From positions 1 through 45,834 of the forward strand of contig DATHGT010000042.1 in assembly GCA_035317605.1 (NCBI GenBank): DNA of 45,834 bases, in the 5' to 3' direction. Below are positions 34,422 to 42,138 of this stretch, piece by piece. The notes under the pieces were generated by a model that saw only the letters and a program-made list of their open reading frames with translations, had not been told where the DNA came from and did not search any database. The stretch is from DATHGT01 sp035317605 (GTDB taxonomy: Bacteria > Methylomirabilota > Methylomirabilia > Rokubacteriales > CSP1-6). The stretch's first letter is position 1; every line of letters begins with the position of its first letter. The position numbers and the translations under genes are program-made.

Positions 34422-35875
34422 GCACCACGACATACGAGACCGTGATCGGGCTGGAGGTCCACGCGCAGCTCGCGACGGTCTCGAAGATGTTCTGCGGGTG
34501 TCCGACCACGTTCGGGGCGGGGCCGAACACGCAGACGTGTCCGGTGTGCCTGGGGATGCCGGGGACGCTGCCCGTGATCAACCGGCGGGCGATCGAGCTG
34601 GCCGTGCGCACCGCGCTGGCGTTCGAGTGCCGGGTCAACCCGAGCTGCCGGTTCGCGCGCAAGCACTACTACTACCCGGACATGCCGAAGAACTTCCAGA
34701 TCAGCCAGTACGAGGAGCCGCTGGCCGAGGACGGCGGGCTCGAGATCGATCTGCCCGGCGGGGCCAGCCGTCGCATCGGGATCCAGCGGCTACATCTCGA
34801 GGAGGACGTCGGCAAGCTCGTTCACGAGGGCACGCTGGAGACGGCGCACGCGAGCCTGGTCGACTACAACCGCTCCGGGATGCCGCTGATGGAGACGGTC
34901 TCGCGACCCGATCTGCGCTCGCCCGAGGAGGCGGCGACGTACCTGCGCGCGTTCCGCGCGGTCCTCGTACATCTGGGCGTCTGCGACGGCAACATGGAGG
35001 AAGGCTCGCTCCGCTGTGACGCCAACGTCTCGCTGCGACCGCGGGGCGCGAGAGAGCTTGGCACCAAGGTCGAGATAAAGAACCTGAACTCGTTCCGCAA
35101 CGTTCAGCGGGCGCTGGAGTTCGAGGTCGAGCGTCAGGCGCGCGCGCTGGACGCCGGCGAGCGGATCGTGCAGGAGACCCGGCTCTGGGACGCCGACCGC
35201 GGCTACACGCGGCCGATGCGCTCCAAGGAGTCCGCCCACGACTACCGATACTTCCCGGAGCCCGACCTGGTGCCGCTGGTGCTCGACCCCGCGTTCGTGG
35301 CCGAGCGCCGCGCCGAGCTGCCCGAGCTGCCGCGGGCGCGGCGCGAGCGCTTCGTGGACGCGTATCGCCTGCCCGCCTACGACGCGGCCATCCTCACCCA
35401 GAGCAAGGCGCTGGCCGACTACTACGAGGCGGCCGTCCGTGAATCGGGCAACACCAAGGCCGTCTCGAACTGGATCATGTCCGAGCTGCTCCGCGAGATC
35501 GGCAGCGACGACGAGCGCGCGATCACCACGTGTCCCGTCACGCCCGCGCACCTCGGCCAGCTCGTGAAGCTCATCGACGACGGCACCATCAGCGGCAAGA
35601 TCGCCAAGGGCGTCTTCGAGGGCATGCTGCGCTCGGGCGACGCGCCCGGCGCCATCGTGGCGCGCGAGGGCCTCACCCAGGTGGCCGACACCGGCGCGCT
35701 CGAGCGCGTGATCGACGAGGTGCTGGCCGGCAACCCCAAGCCGCTCGATGACTGGAAGAAGGGCAAGACGGCCGCGGCCCAGGCGCTCTTCGGGCTCGTC
35801 ATGAAGGCCACCGCCGGCAAGGCCAACCCCGCGATCGTCAAGCGTTTGCTCGAGGCAAAACTCCCGAAAATCTGA
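34418..35875 (+). CDS. gatB: Asp-tRNA(Asn)/Glu-tRNA(Gln) amidotransferase subunit B
   Basis: 485 aa. It has the cradle-domain motifs TVIGLEVHAQL, SKMFCGC, NTQTCPVCLGMPGTLP (zinc cysteines), YYYPDMPKNFQISQYE and EEDVGKLVHE, and a C-terminal YqeY-like helical domain that binds the tRNA elbow (ISGKIAKGVFEGML, NPKPLDDWKKGK). It phosphorylates the misacylated Glu or Asp on tRNA and transfers ammonia. Last gene of the uvrD-gatCAB run; 30 bases separate it from ftsE, where a TATAAT box begins a new unit. Confidence 0.97.
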   Translation: MSTTTYETVIGLEVHAQLATVSKMFCGCPTTFGAGPNTQTCPVCLGMPGTLPVINRRAIELAVRTALAFECRVNPSCRFARKHYYYPDMPKNFQISQYEEPLAEDGGLEIDLPGGASRRIGIQRLHLEEDVGKLVHEGTLETAHASLVDYNRSGMPLMETVSRPDLRSPEEAATYLRAFRAVLVHLGVCDGNMEEGSLRCDANVSLRPRGARELGTKVEIKNLNSFRNVQRALEFEVERQARALDAGERIVQETRLWDADRGYTRPMRSKESAHDYRYFPEPDLVPLVLDPAFVAERRAELPELPRARRERFVDAYRLPAYDAAILTQSKALADYYEAAVRESGNTKAVSNWIMSELLREIGSDDERAITTCPVTPAHLGQLVKLIDDGTISGKIAKGVFEGMLRSGDAPGAIVAREGLTQVADTGALERVIDEVLAGNPKPLDDWKKGKTAAAQALFGLVMKATAGKANPAIVKRLLEAKLPKI

Positions 35876-35885
35876 AGCGGGCGGC

Positions 35886-35891
35886 TATAAT
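35886..35891 (+). promoter_or_regulatory. -10 box of the ftsE operon
   Basis: A perfect TATAAT ends 14 bases before the ftsE ATG. The -35 position is not recognisable (CCCGAA). The leader would be about eight bases with no Shine-Dalgarno. Confidence 0.5.
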
Positions 35892-35905
35892 TGGGCCGCC
35901 CCACC

Positions 35906-36574
35906 ATGATTGAGTTTCACCGGGTCTCGAAGGTCTACACGGTGGGACCGGTCAAGGTGCCCGCCCTCTCCGACGTGTCGTTTCGGGTCGACAAGGGCGA
36001 GTTCGTGATCCTCGCCGGTCCCAGCGGCGCCGGTAAGACCACGCTGCTGCGCCTGCTCTATCGAGCCGAGGTCGCCAGCGAGGGCGACGTCAACGTGCTC
36101 GGACGGTCGGTGGCGGGCCTTCGGCGCGCCCAGGTACGCGACCTGCGCCGCTCGGTCGGCGTGGTCTTCCAGGACGCCAAGCTCCTCCCCGGACGGACCG
36201 TCTACGAGAACGTCGCGTTCGTGCTGCGCGTGACCGGCGTGGCCCGGAGCGAGATCACCCCGCGGGTCTTCGACGCGCTCCGCGCGGTCGGAATCTCGGC
36301 GCGGGCTCAGTCGTCGCCCGCCCAGCTCTCCCAGGGCGAAGCCCAGCGTGCCTCGCTCGCCCGCGCGATCGTCCGCAAGCCGGCGCTGCTGATCGCCGAC
36401 GAGCCCACCGCCAACGTCGACGACGCGATGGCCGAGGACCTGATCGGCGTCCTCAAGAACATCTGGGCCGGCGGGACCACGGTCATCCTGGCCACGCACC
36501 AGGCGCGGCTGGCCCTTCGTCTCAAGCAGCGCATGCTCGTGCTCGAGCGCGGCCGCCTGGTCAAGGACGGCTGA
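35906..36574 (+). CDS. ftsE: Cell-division ABC transporter ATPase FtsE
   Basis: 222 aa. Walker A GPSGAGKTT, Walker B LLIADEPTANVD and the H-loop ATHQ are intact. The ABC signature reads LSQGEAQR instead of the common LSGGEQQR. FtsE pairs with FtsX at the divisome and uses ATP to switch the periplasmic EnvC-type activator. ATG 35906 is preferred over TTG 35891 because the conserved MIEFHRVSKVY begins there. ftsX starts two bases after its stop. Confidence 0.95.
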   Translation: MIEFHRVSKVYTVGPVKVPALSDVSFRVDKGEFVILAGPSGAGKTTLLRLLYRAEVASEGDVNVLGRSVAGLRRAQVRDLRRSVGVVFQDAKLLPGRTVYENVAFVLRVTGVARSEITPRVFDALRAVGISARAQSSPAQLSQGEAQRASLARAIVRKPALLIADEPTANVDDAMAEDLIGVLKNIWAGGTTVILATHQARLALRLKQRMLVLERGRLVKDG

Positions 36575-36576
36575 TC

Positions 36577-37458
36577 TTGCTCACGTTCGTGCTGAGCGAG
36601 ACGTTCCGCGACGTGCGGCGGGCCGGCCGCGTCGGCGTGAGCGCGGTCGTGATGATCGGCTTCTCGCTGGTCGCCCTCGGCGGCTTCTGGGTGCTGTCGT
36701 CGAACCTCGGCCGCGCGGTCGAGGAATGGCGCGATCGCGTCCGCATCGTCGTCTATCTCAAGCGCGAGCCCGCCCAAGCCGACGTCCCCGCGCTGATGGA
36801 ACGGGTGCTGGAGGTCGGCGGGATCGCGTCCGCCGTCTACGTGGGCAAGGCCGACGCGCTCAAGTCGCTGGCCGGCGCGCTCGGCAAGGACGCCGCGGTC
36901 CTCGAGCACCTGCCGTCCAACCCGCTGCCCGCGTCGATCACCGTCACGCCGACCGCGGAGGCGGCGACGCCCGACGCCACGCGCGCGCTGCTCGCCCGCC
37001 TGGGCACGCTGCCCGAGGCCGAAGAAGTGGTGGGCGGACTGGAGTGGGTGGAGCGACTGGCCCACTGGCGCCGCCTGCTGCAGTTCATCGGGCTCGGCGT
37101 CGGCGCGCTCCTCGGCGTGGCCGCCATCCTCTCGGTGACCACCGCCACCACGCTGGTGCTCCACGCCCGCCGCCAGGAAACGGAGATCATGCGCCTGTGC
37201 GGCGCCGCCGAAGCCTTGATCCGCCTCCCTCTGCTCCTCCAGGGCATGTTTCAGGGCCTGGTCGGCGCCCTGCTCGCCCTCGCCCTCCTGGCCGTCGCCC
37301 ACCGCCTGGTCGCCCCGCACCTCGATCCGGTCCTCAGCCTCACGGTGGGCCTGCCACACCTTTATTTCCTCCCGGTCTCGAGCCTGGGCTTGTTGCTGGT
37401 CGCCGGCCCCCTCCTCGGAGGCCTCGGCGGGTATCTAGGCCGCGGAGCCGCCCGATGA
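36577..37458 (+). CDS. ftsX: Cell-division protein FtsX
   Basis: 293 aa from TTG 36577. A cytosolic N-terminus and first helix (VSAVVMIGFSLVALGGFWVLS) are followed by the periplasmic ECD domain (VRIVVYLKREPAQADVPALM, VYVGKADALKSL, NPLPASITVTP). Three more helices complete the four-helix permease. FtsX transmits ATP hydrolysis by FtsE to the bound EnvC-like protein encoded next. The stop overlaps the ATG of that gene (ATGA), giving tight coupling of the ftsE-ftsX-envC module. Confidence 0.95.
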   Translation: MLTFVLSETFRDVRRAGRVGVSAVVMIGFSLVALGGFWVLSSNLGRAVEEWRDRVRIVVYLKREPAQADVPALMERVLEVGGIASAVYVGKADALKSLAGALGKDAAVLEHLPSNPLPASITVTPTAEAATPDATRALLARLGTLPEAEEVVGGLEWVERLAHWRRLLQFIGLGVGALLGVAAILSVTTATTLVLHARRQETEIMRLCGAAEALIRLPLLLQGMFQGLVGALLALALLAVAHRLVAPHLDPVLSLTVGLPHLYFLPVSSLGLLLVAGPLLGGLGGYLGRGAAR

Positions 37459-38666
37459 CTCCGTGGCGCACGGGTCTCGCGCTTCTTGCCGTGGTGATCG
37501 CGATGACGAATCTGTTCGCCTTCGCGCAGGGAGGCAAGCGTGACGATTCGCTGCAGACGGAGCGGAAGAAGCTCGAGCAGACGCAGAAGCAGCTCCGCGA
37601 GCAGCGCGAGAAGGCGGCCGACGCGCGTCGTCGCGAGACCTCGCTGCTCGCCGAGCTGGAGGAGATCGATCGCCGCCTGGCCGACAAGCAGCGCGACGTC
37701 GCCCGGCTCGATGCCAAGATCCGCCGCGGGCAGGGCGACATCGAGGGGCTCGGCGGCGAGATCCGCAAGCTCGAGACCTCGCGGGGCGGCCAGCAGGAGG
37801 CGCTGGCGCGGCGCCTGCGCACGCTCTACAAGATCCAGAACCAGGGCGGCGCGCTGCCCCTGCTCCTGGCCGGGGAGGACACGGTCACCCGCGCGGCCGT
37901 CATCCGTCAGCTCGCGAGCGTGACCGCGCTCGATGCCCGGCTCATCAGCGACTATCGTCAGACGACCGACCGTCTCGCCGACCGCCGGGGCAAAGAGGAA
38001 GTCCGCCGGCGGGAGCTGGCCACCCTACGCGCCGAGGCCGAGCGCGAGCAGGTCGAGGTCGATCGCGAAGCGGCCAAGCGGCGCGGTCTGCTCGCGCGCG
38101 TGCGCGACGAGCGTGCCTATCACGAGCGCATGATCGGCGAGCTGACCGAAGCCTCGCGCCGGCTGGAGGCGTTCATCCGCGACCTGCAGGCCAAGCAGCG
38201 GCGGATCGCCAGGGTGCCGCCGCCCACGCGCCCGCCCGGCGAAACCCCGAGCGTCGGCTTCGGTGAGCTGCGCGGTCGGCTGCCATGGCCGGCCTCCGGC
38301 CGCATCTCGACCGCCTTCGGCGCCCAGGTCCACCCGCGCTTCGGCACCAAAACGTTCCGCAACGGCGTGGACATCGAGGCGGCGGGAGGAGCGGACGTGG
38401 CCGCGGTCTACGCCGGCCACGTGGTCTACACGGGGTGGTTCAAGGGATATGGTAACCTGATCATCCTGGACCACGGCCACGAGTACTACACGCTGTACGC
38501 TCACGTCTCGGAGATCCTCGTGAAGGAGGGTGACGACGTGCGGCAGTCACAGCGGATCGGTACCGTAGGTGACACGGGGTCCCTGGCGGGTCCCCGCCTC
38601 TACTTCGAGGTGCGGTACCAGGGGAAGCCGCAAGATCCGGAGCAGTGGTTACGGCAACGAGGTTAG
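37455..38666 (+). CDS. envC: EnvC-like amidase activator with degenerate LytM domain
   Basis: 403 aa. A signal peptide (TGLALLAVVIAMTNLFAFA) leads to a long coiled coil (about residues 30-265, KKLEQTQKQLREQREKAAD and onward) and a C-terminal LytM/M23 fold (LPWPASGRISTAFGAQVHPR, NGVDIEAA, YGNLIILDHG). In active M23 enzymes the zinc ligands include HxxxD and HLHFE motifs; here they read FRNGVDI and RLYFEV (381-386), so the HxH pair is missing. E. coli EnvC is degenerate in the same way and activates the AmiA/AmiB amidases instead of cutting peptidoglycan. Position after ftsEX supports this role. The partner amidase is not in the window. Confidence 0.9.
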   Translation: MTPWRTGLALLAVVIAMTNLFAFAQGGKRDDSLQTERKKLEQTQKQLREQREKAADARRRETSLLAELEEIDRRLADKQRDVARLDAKIRRGQGDIEGLGGEIRKLETSRGGQQEALARRLRTLYKIQNQGGALPLLLAGEDTVTRAAVIRQLASVTALDARLISDYRQTTDRLADRRGKEEVRRRELATLRAEAEREQVEVDREAAKRRGLLARVRDERAYHERMIGELTEASRRLEAFIRDLQAKQRRIARVPPPTRPPGETPSVGFGELRGRLPWPASGRISTAFGAQVHPRFGTKTFRNGVDIEAAGGADVAAVYAGHVVYTGWFKGYGNLIILDHGHEYYTLYAHVSEILVKEGDDVRQSQRIGTVGDTGSLAGPRLYFEVRYQGKPQDPEQWLRQRG

Positions 38667-38691
38667 ACGTGCGGTCTCTCAGGGGGAATCA

Positions 38692-39945
38692 ATGAAGAAG
38701 GCGTTCGTGATCAGCTCGCTTCTCGTCGTACTGACGCTGTCCCTGGGCGGCACCGTGGCCAGCAAGGGCACGGACACCGGGGCGACCTACGAGCAGCTCC
38801 GGCTGTTCACCGAGGTGCTGTCGATCGTGCAGAATCAGTACGTCGACGAGACCGCTCCCAAGGACCTGATCTACAGCGCCATCAAGGGCACCTTGCGCGG
38901 CCTCGATCCCCACAGCTCGTTCCTCGACCCCGAGAGCTACCGCGAGATGCAGGTCGAGACCTCGGGCAGCTTCGGCGGACTCGGTATCGAGATCACGCTC
39001 CGCGACGACATCCTCACCGTGGTGTCGCCCATCGACGCCACCCCGGCCCATCGGGCCGGGCTCCTGGCCGGCGACCGCATCGTGAAGATCGACGGGCTCT
39101 CGACCAAGGACATGCAGCTCTCGGACGCGGTCAAGAAGATGCGGGGCAAGCCCGGCACCAAGGTGACGATCAGCATCGTGCGCGAGGGCTGGGCCGAGCC
39201 CAAGGACTTCGAGATCCAGCGCGAGCAGATCCGCGTGCACTCGGTCCGCACCCAGGACCTCGGCGGCGGCATCGAGTACATCAAGCTGCGTCAGTTCCAG
39301 GAGCAGACCGCGCACGATCTCGATCAGGCCCTCGAGAAATTCGACAAGGGCGGGATGAAGGCCCTCGTCCTCGACCTCCGCAACAACCCAGGCGGCCTGC
39401 TCACCTCCGCGGTCGAGGTGACCGAGAAGTTCATCGAGGACGGCAAGCTCGTGGTCTACACCGAGGGCCGGGTGCGCAACCAGAACATGCGCTTCTCCGC
39501 CCACGCCAAGAAGGCCTTCAGCACCCTGCCGATGGTCGTGCTGGTCAACCAGGGCAGCGCCTCGGCCTCCGAGATCGTCGCCGGCGCGCTCCAGGATTAC
39601 GGCCGCGCCATCGTGGTCGGGGTGCAGACCTTCGGCAAGGGCTCGGTGCAGACCATCATCCCGCTCTCCGACGGCTCCGGCCTCCGGCTCACCACCGCCA
39701 AGTACTTCACGCCGAAGGGCCGGTCGATCCACGGCAAGGGCATCACGCCTGACATCGTGGTCGAATTACCCAAAGATCCGAGCGGCAAGCCGCCGGCACC
39801 GCCCGCCCTCGACCCCGCCGAAGAGCTGAAGAAGGACATCCAGCTCCAGCGCGCGCTGGACGTGATCAAGACCATGCGGATCATCGAGCAGAAGCGTCCG
39901 GACACGAGCCCGCGCGCTGAAGCCCAACCCGCGCCGGCGAAGTAA
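38692..39945 (+). CDS. ctpA: Carboxy-terminal processing protease (S41 family, CtpA)
   Basis: 417 aa from ATG 38692. A signal peptide (KKAFVISSLLVVLTLSLGG) is followed by the N-terminal helical part (DPHSSFLDPESYREM), a PDZ domain (FGGLGIEITLRDDILTVV, HRAGLLAGDRIVKIDG) and the S41 protease core. The catalytic Ser is S291 (NQGSASASEIVAGAL) and the general-base Lys K316 (TFGKGSVQT). It trims C-termini of periplasmic proteins and often regulates cell-wall hydrolases, fitting its place after envC, where S41 proteases are often found. The C-terminus is Pro/Ala/Lys-rich. A long palindromic terminator follows the stop. Confidence 0.95.
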   Translation: MKKAFVISSLLVVLTLSLGGTVASKGTDTGATYEQLRLFTEVLSIVQNQYVDETAPKDLIYSAIKGTLRGLDPHSSFLDPESYREMQVETSGSFGGLGIEITLRDDILTVVSPIDATPAHRAGLLAGDRIVKIDGLSTKDMQLSDAVKKMRGKPGTKVTISIVREGWAEPKDFEIQREQIRVHSVRTQDLGGGIEYIKLRQFQEQTAHDLDQALEKFDKGGMKALVLDLRNNPGGLLTSAVEVTEKFIEDGKLVVYTEGRVRNQNMRFSAHAKKAFSTLPMVVLVNQGSASASEIVAGALQDYGRAIVVGVQTFGKGSVQTIIPLSDGSGLRLTTAKYFTPKGRSIHGKGITPDIVVELPKDPSGKPPAPPALDPAEELKKDIQLQRALDVIKTMRIIEQKRPDTSPRAEAQPAPAK

Positions 39946-39950
39946 CGTCG

Positions 39951-39998
39951 TCGGCGAGGGCGGCCACACAGGCGCGCCTGTGTGGCCGCCCTCGCCGA
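39951..39998. terminator. Perfect 48-bp palindrome, probable terminator
   Basis: Arms of 24 bases (39951-39974 and 39975-39998) are exact reverse complements with no spacer, starting six bases after the ctpA stop. As RNA it would fold into a hairpin of about 22 bp with a small loop. No U-tract follows. It separates the ftsEX-envC-ctpA unit from tsaD. Confidence 0.7.
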
Positions 39999-40049
39999 AG
40001 CCTCCCCAATGATTTGGAGGGCGCCGAGCCCACCGGCACGCGAACCAGA

Positions 40050-40055
40050 TACCGT
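40050..40055 (+). promoter_or_regulatory. Candidate -10 box for tsaD
   Basis: TACCGT ends exactly six bases before the tsaD ATG. There is no clear -35 and no Shine-Dalgarno, so a leaderless message is possible. It is a weaker match than the boxes before mltD and uvrD. Confidence 0.3.
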
Positions 40056-40061
40056 CACGCG

Positions 40062-41066
40062 ATGAAGATTTTGGGGATCGAAAGCTCGTGCGATGAGACG
40101 GCGGCGGCGGTGCTCGTCGACGGGCGCCAGATCCTGTCGAACGTGGTCGCCTCCCAGGATGACGTGCACGCGCCGTTCGGGGGCGTGGTGCCCGAGCTGG
40201 CCTCGCGGCGTCATCTCGAGATCGTGCTGCCGGTGATCGAGCGCGCGCTCGCCGAGGCGGCCGTCCGCGTCGAAGATCTCGACGGGATCGCAGTGACTCA
40301 GGGCCCCGGGCTGGTCGGCTCGCTGCTGGTCGGCTGCACGGTGGCGAAAGCGCTGGCCTACGTGCACGGAATCTCGCTCGTCCCCGTGAATCACCTGGAA
40401 GGCCACATCTACGCCGCGTTCCTGACCGACGATCCGCCCGAGCACCCGTTTCTCGCCCTCGTGGTCTCCGGCGGCCACACCGCGCTCTACCACGCGCCGG
40501 CGCCGCTCGAATACGCGCTGGTTGGTCAGACCCGCGACGACGCCGCGGGAGAGGCCTTCGACAAGGTCGCCAAGCTGCTCGGCCTCGGATTCCCCGGCGG
40601 CCCGCTGATCCAGCGGACGGCGGAGCGGGGCGATCCGCGAGCGATCGCGTTTCCGCCGGCGCGCATGCGGGACGGAACTCGCGATTTCTCGTTCAGCGGC
40701 ATCAAGACCGCGGTCTCCCTGTACGTCAAGCGTCACCGACCGCTGTCGGCCGACGCCGTGGCCGACGTCGCCGCCTCGTTTCAGTCGGCGGCGGTTCGGA
40801 TGCTCGTCCGGCGCACGGTGGGCGCCGCGCTCGATCTGGGGATCCGGCGCGTGGTGCTGACCGGCGGGGTCGCCGCCAACGGGCCGCTGCGGACCGCGCT
40901 GACGGCCGAGGCGGCCGAGCACAACCTTCACCTGCACATTCCGCCGAGAAGTCTGTGTACCGACAATGCCGCGATGATCGCCGCCGCCGGCACCGCCCGA
41001 TTCATTGCTGGCCACTGCGCGGACCTGTCGATGAACGCCATCCCCGATCTTGCCCTCGCGGCATGA
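40062..41066 (+). CDS. tsaD: tRNA N6-adenosine threonylcarbamoyltransferase
   Basis: 334 aa. ILGIESSCDETAAAVL, the metal-binding HLEGH motif (within PVNHLEGHIYAAF), VSGGHTALY and the C-terminal CTDNAAMIAAAG block are diagnostic. TsaD transfers the threonylcarbamoyl group to A37 of tRNAs that read ANN codons. Start ATG 40062 is chosen because MKILGIESSCDE is the conserved N-terminus; the longer frame from 40014 lies in the hairpin region. Its stop overlaps the sensor-kinase gene (ATGA), an unusual operon partner for tsaD. Confidence 0.96.
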   Translation: MKILGIESSCDETAAAVLVDGRQILSNVVASQDDVHAPFGGVVPELASRRHLEIVLPVIERALAEAAVRVEDLDGIAVTQGPGLVGSLLVGCTVAKALAYVHGISLVPVNHLEGHIYAAFLTDDPPEHPFLALVVSGGHTALYHAPAPLEYALVGQTRDDAAGEAFDKVAKLLGLGFPGGPLIQRTAERGDPRAIAFPPARMRDGTRDFSFSGIKTAVSLYVKRHRPLSADAVADVAASFQSAAVRMLVRRTVGAALDLGIRRVVLTGGVAANGPLRTALTAEAAEHNLHLHIPPRSLCTDNAAMIAAAGTARFIAGHCADLSMNAIPDLALAA

Positions 41067-42136
41067 ACTACGAAGCCGTGCTCGCCGGCCTGCCCGACGC
41101 GGTGATCGCGGTCGACGCCACGCTGCGCGTGGTGTTCTGGAACGCGGCGGCGGAGGTGCTGACCGCGCGCTCGGCCCGGCGTGCCCAGGGCCGGCTCGTG
41201 AAGGAAATGTTCGCGCCGAACACGTCGCTGGTCAGCCGGCTGACCGAGACCCTGGCCACCGGCGAGAGCCGGTCGGAAGCGGACGGCATCCTGGAGGGCG
41301 CGGACGGGCGGTCGGTGCCGGTGAGCCTGCTCACCGCCGCGCTCCACGGCCACGACGGCGCCGTCGAAGGCGCGCTGGTCGTGCTGCGCGATCTCTCGCG
41401 ACTCCGCCAGCTCGAGAGCGAGGTCCGCCGCGGCGAGACGCTGGCCGCGGCCGGGCGCATGGCCGTGGGCGTGGCTCACGAGATCAGGAATCCGCTCGGG
41501 GCCATCCGCGGCGCCGTCCAGCTCCTGGCCCGCGAGGTGTCCGCGGAGCCTCGGCTCACCGAGTACACCGACGTGCTGCTGAAGGAAGTCGACCGGGTCA
41601 ACCGGATCATCGAATCGTTGCTCGACCTCGGACGTCCGGTGCAGGTCCGCCCGGTGCCCCTCAATCTCCACCAGATCCTGGAGCGCGTGGGGCTGCTCGC
41701 GGAGGAAACCGCGCGCGGCGCCGGGGTGTCGATCGCCCGCCGCTACGATCCGAGCCTGCCGCCCATCCTCGGCGACGAAGACCGGCTGCTCCAGGTCTTC
41801 CACAACCTCGTGCGCAACGCGATCGAGGCCATGAAGCCGGGCGGCCGTCTCACCATCGTGACCCGGGTGAGCCGCAATCCGCTCTACGGCAAGATGGACC
41901 TCGGCGGAGGCCAGCGCACGATGGTGGAGGTGGCGCTGAGCGACGACGGCGCGGGGATTCCGGCGGACGTGCGCGCCCGGATCTTCGACCCGTTCTTCAC
42001 CACCAAGGAGCGCGGGCTCGGACTGGGGCTGGCGTTCTGCCATCGCATCCTCGAGGAGCACCGGGGCACCATTCACGTGGAGTCCGCGGAAGGCCGGGGC
42101 ACGACCGTCACGTGCTTCCTGCCCATCGCCAAGTGA
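41063..42136 (+). CDS. NtrB-like cytosolic PAS-sensor histidine kinase
   Basis: 357 aa. There are no membrane helices; an N-terminal PAS domain (MNYEAVLAGLPDAVIAVDATL) precedes the dimerisation H-box (GVAHEIRNPLGAIRGA, H139) and an HATPase domain (N box NLVRNAIEAM, G1 DDGAGIP, then FDPFFTTKERGLGLGLAFC). The arrangement matches NtrB/GlnL soluble kinases, which sense PII or other cytosolic signals. Overlapped by tsaD upstream and two bases from the sigma-54 activator gene downstream, so the two form a cognate pair. Whether the input is nitrogen status or something else is unknown; no glnA or PII gene is near. Confidence 0.9.
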   Translation: MNYEAVLAGLPDAVIAVDATLRVVFWNAAAEVLTARSARRAQGRLVKEMFAPNTSLVSRLTETLATGESRSEADGILEGADGRSVPVSLLTAALHGHDGAVEGALVVLRDLSRLRQLESEVRRGETLAAAGRMAVGVAHEIRNPLGAIRGAVQLLAREVSAEPRLTEYTDVLLKEVDRVNRIIESLLDLGRPVQVRPVPLNLHQILERVGLLAEETARGAGVSIARRYDPSLPPILGDEDRLLQVFHNLVRNAIEAMKPGGRLTIVTRVSRNPLYGKMDLGGGQRTMVEVALSDDGAGIPADVRARIFDPFFTTKERGLGLGLAFCHRILEEHRGTIHVESAEGRGTTVTCFLPIAK

Positions 42137-42138
42137 GC

